The position numbers and the translations under genes are program-made. Below are positions 51,618 to 56,491 of a DNA stretch of 56,491 nucleotides, piece after piece. The notes beneath the pieces are model-generated. The model was not told the origin of the DNA, ran no database searches, and saw nothing but the letters and a program-made list of their open reading frames with translations. Position 1 is the stretch's first letter. The number at the start of each line of letters is the position of its first letter. The DNA comes from Isotricha intestinalis (Eukaryota > Ciliophora > Litostomatea > Vestibuliferida > Isotrichidae). The stretch spans positions 1 to 56,491 of the forward strand of contig JAJJLU010000395.1 in the NCBI GenBank assembly GCA_023807065.1, in the 5' to 3' direction.

Positions 51618-53576
51618 ATGTCAAATAATCCAAAAAAAGAAAATATAAAAGAAGAAACAAAATTATTAGGAAATAAAACAAAAGCAGAAAATGAAATTAA
51701 ATTAAAAGAAGAAAAAGGAAATATATGTCATTTATGTGAAAAAGAAAAAAGTTCTTTTCTTGAATGTTCAAAATGTCATATTTTTTTTTGTGATAATTGC
51801 ATAAGTAATATTATATCAAAAGAAAAATTTGAAAAATTAATTTCTGATGATAATGAAAAATTAAAATGGATTTGTTTTATTTGCCAAAAAAATTGTCCTT
51901 GTAAAAATTGTTCGAATGATAATTTTTGTTTATTATGTAATGAAAAATATAATTTAATTAATTATTATGAAAAAATAAAAAAATTACCTTATTCTAAAGA
52001 AGAAAATAATATTTTAAAAACAAAAGATAAAGATATTCAAAAAATTTTAGAAAATGAAGAAAAAAGTTTTATTTGTTTAAATTGTATTCAAAATAATAAA
52101 ATTTTATCTAATTTTTTAAATGCAAAACCATTTTCATTATTAATAGAAGAAAAAGAAGAAAAAGAAGAAAAAAATAAAAATATAGATAATAATAATAATA
52201 TAGAAAAAAAACCAAAAGAAACTATTTTTAATGTTCTTGATAAACAAATAGGATATTTTCCTCAAAATGAAAATATTATTAATAATATAAATTATCTAAA
52301 CCATCAAAATATAAATAATAATAATGTAATTGAAAATTCTACTTTAAAAGATTTTCAACAAGTTTTTAACGAAGAAAATCAAAAAAATTCTTTTCCAGGA
52401 ATAAATAATAATTTAGATAATCAAATTCCTTTTTATATGAATTTTCCAAGAAATATAAATTTAAATAATAATAATACAAAAGAATTATCTTCAACTTTTA
52501 CAAAAATTGCAGAATCATTAACAAATTTTAATGGACATAATTTAAAAAACAATTTAAATGTTTTATCTAATATTAATCAATTAACTGAAATTATAAGTAC
52601 AATGTTAAATGATTCTAATAAGAAAGGAGAAGAAAAAAAAGAAGATAATAATTCTTCTAATTCAATGATTTCATCTATGATGATAATAATAGAAGATTTA
52701 AAAAAACAAATTAATGTTATTCAATATTATACTCAACTACAAAAATTTTTTATTGCTAATATAATGAAATATTTAGAATTATTTATTGAACAAATATCAA
52801 ATCAAAATTTTTTAAATGAATCAAAAGGAAATTTCTTAAATAATCAAATACCAAATTTATTTCCAATGTCAATTTCAAATTTAAATAATATTAATCCTCC
52901 TGTTATGAATATTTTTAAACAAATGCCTTCAATTCCTATTAATACTAATACTAATACTATTATTCCTGGATTAAATATTCCTAATATTCCTTCTTTAAAT
53001 TTAAATCAAAATAATAATAATGAAAAAAAAGAACAAAATAAAAATAATAATTTTAATCTTATGTTTCAACAAAATAATCAAAATTCTATTCCTTTAAAAA
53101 TGAATGGTTTAAATCCTATGATTAATAATATTCCTATTCCTAATTTACAGGAACAAAATATGTTTGATCAAATTAAAAATTCTATGAATTCAAATTTAAA
53201 TAAAATGAATAATCAATTTATTCCTAATCAAAATAATAATAATCCAAATTTAAATAATCAAATTCCTAATATTACAAATCAATTATTTCCTCAATTTAAT
53301 TTAAATAATCAAAGTATGAATCCTCAAAATTTATTTTTTAATAATCAGAATAATAATAATAATGATAATATAAATAATATTAATAATATGACTACAAATA
53401 TTAATCATTTAGGTAATATTCCTAATTTAAATAATAATAATCAAAGTACTTTTAATCCTTCCTTATTAAATCAAACTAATCCTTTTTTTTATCAAATGTT
53501 ATTAAATAATCAAAATCCTATTGACTTAAATGATAAAGGTGTGATTAATAATCCTCAAATTAAGAAAGATAATTGA
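51618..53576 (+). CDS. Cys-rich zinc-binding protein with Asn/Pro-rich tail
   Basis: A 652-aa protein. After 35 charged residues there is a Cys-rich module at about 37-115: ICHLCEKEKSS, ECSKCHIFFCDNC, then KWICFICQKNCPCKNC and FCLLCNEKYN, with another CLNC near 150. The spacing resembles the CDCA7/R1-type zinc finger (zf-4CXXC_R1), which binds DNA or chromatin, or a RING/PHD relative; the exact family is uncertain. A helical region lies at about 295-400. The last 240 residues are Asn-, Gln-, Pro- and Met-rich low complexity, prion-like. It ends with TGA, the only intact gene here to do so. It may be a nuclear or chromatin protein. Confidence 0.72.
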   Translation: MSNNPKKENIKEETKLLGNKTKAENEIKLKEEKGNICHLCEKEKSSFLECSKCHIFFCDNCISNIISKEKFEKLISDDNEKLKWICFICQKNCPCKNCSNDNFCLLCNEKYNLINYYEKIKKLPYSKEENNILKTKDKDIQKILENEEKSFICLNCIQNNKILSNFLNAKPFSLLIEEKEEKEEKNKNIDNNNNIEKKPKETIFNVLDKQIGYFPQNENIINNINYLNHQNINNNNVIENSTLKDFQQVFNEENQKNSFPGINNNLDNQIPFYMNFPRNINLNNNNTKELSSTFTKIAESLTNFNGHNLKNNLNVLSNINQLTEIISTMLNDSNKKGEEKKEDNNSSNSMISSMMIIIEDLKKQINVIQYYTQLQKFFIANIMKYLELFIEQISNQNFLNESKGNFLNNQIPNLFPMSISNLNNINPPVMNIFKQMPSIPINTNTNTIIPGLNIPNIPSLNLNQNNNNEKKEQNKNNNFNLMFQQNNQNSIPLKMNGLNPMINNIPIPNLQEQNMFDQIKNSMNSNLNKMNNQFIPNQNNNNPNLNNQIPNITNQLFPQFNLNNQSMNPQNLFFNNQNNNNNDNINNINNMTTNINHLGNIPNLNNNNQSTFNPSLLNQTNPFFYQMLLNNQNPIDLNDKGVINNPQIKKDN

Positions 53577-54506
53577 AATTTAATTCTTTATTTTAATGAA
53601 AAGAAAAACAATTAATTTTTTAATGTATATATTTATGTAAAAATTGTAAATATTCTATTTTCACTTATAAAATTAAAATAAAAAAGTTAGATAAGAAATA
53701 AAAAAAAATTTAATTAATTCTTGAAATATTATTATTTTATAACAATTTTAATTTATTCATATAAAAAATATATAAAAAAAAGAAATTTAATTTTGATATT
53801 GATGAATCATCAAATTTCATCTGAGAATGGAATAATATTTTTAGATGGAAGTAACCCAGGAAAATTTTCAAGAAAAAATTATGAAAATTTATGTTATTTA
53901 TTAGATACAATATCAGCAGAAGTAAAAATAAAAAATAAAAAAATTAGGTTCAAAATTGAGGAAGAGTAATAAAAACAGGGAATAAATTTTTTAATTCTGT
54001 CAAAGAATATATCTTTTTATCGGATTTATAAAAATTGGAAAAAAACATTTATTTATTTACGATGATATTGGTAAAATCACTGAAATTAATTCTCTTTGTA
54101 TTTTAGATTTTAAAGCTTATGATAAATGTCAAAGAAATGGTTTTGAAAAAATTATTTTTCAAGAAATAAAGAATTAATTGAATCAAGAAAATTAGGTTAT
54201 GATAGACTTAGTGTTAAATTTTTTAAAGAAACATTATCAATAAAAAGATTAAGTTCAACAAAATCATAATTTTGTAGTTTTTAAAATAAAAAAAATAAAA
54301 AGAATTATAATAATATTTATTCTAATTATAATACTTATGAATTGGATAATAGTGGAAATTATTTTAAGAATGTTGATTATAATAATAATAAAGATAATAA
54401 TATATATGATAGTAAGGAAAATAATTTTAGGATATTAAAAAAGAAATGATGTTCCTAAAAAGAATCTGTTATTCAAAAAGAAAATGATAATAATGAACAT
54501 AATAAT

Positions 54507-54541
54507 ATTACCGTAAAAGACTGGGCTATTAGTATTTGAAA
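54507..54541 (+). repeat. Left terminal inverted repeat
   Basis: 35 bp, inverted copy at 54896-54930 with 31 of 35 bases matching. The outer 22 bases differ at one position only. Confidence 0.85.
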
Positions 54542-54895
54542 GTTCTGGCAGAAAAAATTTTTAGTATTAGACATGGCTATCCGGATTAAACTTTTTTACT
54601 TTCCAGAAATACGAGGCTGAACAAAAAATTTCTTTTGACAGTATTTTAAAATTAAATATAACTATATTTTATGTTAATAAAATAATCTATTATAGTTTTT
54701 ATTTAATTATATGAATTAAAAGATATTTTAGATAAATATATTTATTTTATTTATTTTTAACATTAAATTTTTAATTTTATAATAATCCAAAGGAATTAAT
54801 TTATTTAAAATATATTATTTATCATAAGTCTGGATTATATATTTTACAGATACGGCTATCTGGATTTGCAAAAATTTTTTAATTTCCTTTGTAAA

Positions 54896-54930
54896 TTTCA
54901 AATCCGGATAGCCCAGTCTTTGACGGTAAT
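54896..54930 (-). repeat. Right terminal inverted repeat
   Basis: Partner of 54507-54541. It contains the full AATCCGGATAGCC motif, which is also present in the element's interior but altered in the left terminal repeat. Confidence 0.85.
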
Positions 54931-55082
54931 AATTATTTTTCAGAAATTGGAAATATATTTTCTCTATAAAAATAAAAATAAATGAATTAATATTTAATTT
55001 GATTTAAAATACTAATTCTTAATATTAAATAAAGATTTTTTAATATTAAACAAAATAAAAAGAAAATAAACCAATAATAAAA

Positions 55083-56353
55083 TTAAAAATTCCATATTAT
55101 CATTATTTCATCATCAGAAAATGATGCAATTGATCCATTTTTTAATTCAATAAAACCATAAATATCATTATTATGAGCATTTTTAATTTCTTGAATACAT
55201 TCATAATTATCATTTCTATATATTCTTATATCTTTACTTTCTCCTTCAACTAAAAATATTCCTTTATCTTCAATTAAACTTATTCCAAAACAAATAAATG
55301 GATTATCAATTGTTTTAATTATTTCTTTTTTAGATATTGAAATTAATTTTAATGAAGTAGTTTCTTTTTCTCCATTAACAATAATAATATCATCATTAAT
55401 CCTACATAACTACAAAAAGTTTCTTTAAATTCTTTAATTAAATTAATATTATTTATTTTGCTATAATTCCATAATTTAGTTCCATCTCTTCCAGAAGATA
55501 TTAAAATATTTTTATCTTCTAATAATAATAATGAAGTTATCCAATTAGAATGTTTTAATATTTTAATATTTTTATAATTCTTATTTTCTTTCCATATTTT
55601 AATTGTTTTATCCCATGAACATGAAATTAAATTATTATTTGAACAATATATTACTTTTATTATTGCCCCATCATGAATATTTTTAATAATTTTATTAATT
55701 TTAAATTCATTATTTTTTTTAATCCATGATTTTATACTTTTATATCATCAGAACAACTAATAAAATTATTTTCATCTTTAATGTCAATATAATTAATCCA
55801 ATGATCATGTGCATTTTGAATATTTTGTAAAATATAAAAAAAAATATCATAAATAATAATTGATTGTTCATTAGAAGTAGATATAATATTTCCTGAAGGA
55901 AAAGTAGATACTAAAGTAATACAACTATTATGATAATGAATTGAAGTAATTTTTTTTAAATTACAACTTTTTAATTGAATTTTATTTTTATCTTTTACAT
56001 AATAGAATCCTTTTAATTTCGTTTCATTTGATATTATATTTTTTTGAAAATTTAATTCAACATTAGAATGATTTGGCAAGTAGAAATTAAAATTAATTTA
56101 AATTCATATTTTCTTCTTTAATTTCTATTTTATTCATATCAATTAATCTAATAATAAATTTTATAATTTTTTGAGTTGGTAAACTTGTTAATAATTGATG
56201 TTTATGTAACTCTTCTAAATTAAAATTAGATTCATAAATTGTATTATCTTTTTCTATTAATATTTTAATTAAATCTGAATCAGATGATAATTTGATTAAA
56301 TATTGTTGATATTGTTTTTGAATTGATGTATTATGTAATATCATTGATCCCAT
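55083..56353 (-). pseudogene. WD40-repeat protein gene broken by frameshifts
   Basis: From the ATG at 56353 the first frame (IKILIEKDNTIYESNFNLEEL, a helical N-terminal region seen on ciliate WD40 proteins) stops at 56093. The coding resumes one frame over (NFYLPNHSN, then ISTSNEQSIIIYD and ISCSDDIKV), shifts near 55735 into KSWIKKNNEFK, LISCSWDKTIKIW and LISSGRDGTKLW, and shifts again near 55407 into the last blades, FLVEGESKDIRIYR and ASFSDDEIMIIWNF, ending with TAA. At least six beta-propeller blades are recognisable. No GT-AG intron of plausible size explains the shifts. It is the last gene before the telomere. It is probably a pseudogene; unpolished sequence near a chromosome end is the alternative. 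Confidence 0.7.
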
Positions 56354-56455
56354 TTATATAAATATATTTTTTAATTTAAGTTATATATAAATCAATATAA
56401 AATTAAATATATTTTAAATAATAGTTTTTTCTTTGTTTTTAATTCTCCATAATCT
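56354..56455. other. Short subtelomeric spacer
   Basis: About 100 bp of AT-rich sequence between the WD40 gene start and the telomere repeats. I see no gene, tandem repeat or conserved motif in it. Confidence 0.6.
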
Positions 56456-56491
56456 ATTGGGGATTGGGGATTGGGGATTGGGGGATTGGGG
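56456..56491 (+). repeat. Telomere: five ATTGGGG repeats at the right end
   Basis: ATTGGGG occurs three times exactly, then once with five G, then once more up to the last base. The G-rich strand points outward in the 5' to 3' direction, as at a right chromosome end. The opposite strand reads CCCCAAT. It resembles the CCCCAA and CCCCAAAA telomeres of Tetrahymena and hypotrichs but has a 7-base unit. Confidence 0.9.

Larger units (their letters stand above)
54507..54930. mobile_element. MITE-like element with 35-bp terminal inverted repeats, 424 bp
   Basis: The ends are inverted copies: ATTACCGT, then AAAGACTGGGCTAT, then ATTTGAAA, with 4 mismatches in 35. Inside lie further copies of GGCTATCCGGATT (direct at about 54574 and 54853, inverted in the right end), so the right 75 bp can fold into a hairpin. 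The remaining core is AT-rich and non-coding. The GC-containing ends stand out in this genome. It sits within the Asn-rich tail of the decayed tubulin acetyltransferase gene. The direct repeat AAT flanks it on both sides and may be the target duplication. It looks like a non-autonomous DNA transposon or a retained ciliate eliminated sequence. Confidence 0.75.
53780..54969 (+). pseudogene. Decayed alpha-tubulin N-acetyltransferase (MEC-17/ATAT1) gene
   Basis: The family is recognisable in pieces. KKFNFDIDE at 53780 resembles the family's N-terminus (start codon lost). LDGSNPGKFSRKN and LLDTISAEV follow in another frame. Then IGFIKIGKKHLFIYDD, INSLCILDFKAYDKCQRN and FEKIIFQ give the acetyl-CoA-binding core, and GYDRLSVK, LNFLKKHYQ and NHNFVVFK the last strands. 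These lie in different frames with several in-frame stops. An Asn-rich tail runs up to an inverted-repeat element (54507-54930); NYFSEIGNIFSL and TAA just beyond it look like the original end. The enzyme acetylates Lys40 of alpha-tubulin inside ciliary microtubules; this copy is dead. Confidence 0.78.

Noticed and set aside
54480..54545. The terminal inverted repeats as a transcription terminator or tRNA-like hairpin
   Set aside because: The arms are 350 bp apart and the sequence lacks tRNA boxes; the layout fits a transposable element end.
55400..55420. A tiny intron (GT to AG, 12 nt) to explain the WD40 frameshift
   Set aside because: Twelve nucleotides is a multiple of three and would not restore the frame, and it is too short to splice.
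1..56491. Dictyostelium, Plasmodium or an anaerobic fungus as source, given the high AT and poly-Asn
   Set aside because: The ATTGGGG telomere and introns of 26-37 nt do not fit these groups, and Dictyostelium has no cilia while a tubulin acetyltransferase relic is present.
1..56491. CRISPR arrays, bacterial operons, rRNA or tRNA genes
   Set aside because: No spaced identical repeats, ribosome binding sites or cloverleaf sequences were found on reading both strands; a tRNA scan would be needed to exclude a diverged tRNA.

Overview
The window is nuclear DNA from a very AT-rich eukaryote, most likely a ciliate macronucleus. Four things point that way: dense intron-poor genes 60-900 bp apart, introns of only 26 and 37 nt, many Asn-rich and coiled-coil proteins, and a C4A2T-type telomere (ATTGGGG repeats) at the right edge. 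A decayed alpha-tubulin acetyltransferase and a MORN protein fit a cilium-bearing cell. TAA, TAG and TGA all end genes and no intact gene reads a stop as Gln or Trp, so the code is standard. A standard-code, AT-rich ciliate such as a litostome (rumen-ciliate relative) fits, but the species is inferred.

Bases 1-20,800 hold a potassium channel (open at the left edge), a HEAT-repeat protein, a PHO80-type cyclin, a two-EF-hand protein, an oxysterol-binding protein with an altered signature, a Pumilio protein, a TATDN1-type nuclease, a FHA protein, a tRNA adenosine deaminase (ADAT2), a dual-specificity phosphatase, an F-BAR protein with an SBF2/KIAA0513-like tail and several unrecognised charged proteins.

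Bases 21,300-42,200 hold a catalytically dead myotubularin with a hidden first exon, a predicted myristoylated PH-like protein, a protein kinase A regulatory-subunit-like protein with non-standard nucleotide-binding cassettes, a secreted glycerophosphodiester phosphodiesterase, a ciliate-type two-helix membrane protein, a broken RING-finger gene, VPS13 (2,715 aa) and a gene split by one missing A in a homopolymer. VPS13, the oxysterol-binding protein, the myotubularin, the F-BAR protein and the PH-like protein all concern lipids or membranes, but their spacing and mixed strands give no sign of an operon.

Bases 42,400-53,600 hold a MORN protein, a SNIP1/Pml1 FHA protein with a 26-nt intron, a 1,633-aa protein made of about 36 copies of a repeat I do not recognise and ending in a membrane anchor, importin beta and a cysteine-rich zinc-binding protein with an Asn-rich tail.

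Bases 53,600-56,491 are a subtelomeric decay zone: a broken alpha-tubulin acetyltransferase gene carrying a 424-bp inverted-repeat element near its end, a WD40 gene with at least three frameshifts, about 100 bp of AT-rich spacer, then the telomere. Many genes also switch from A-ending codons in the 5' part to T-ending codons in the 3' part, on both strands.
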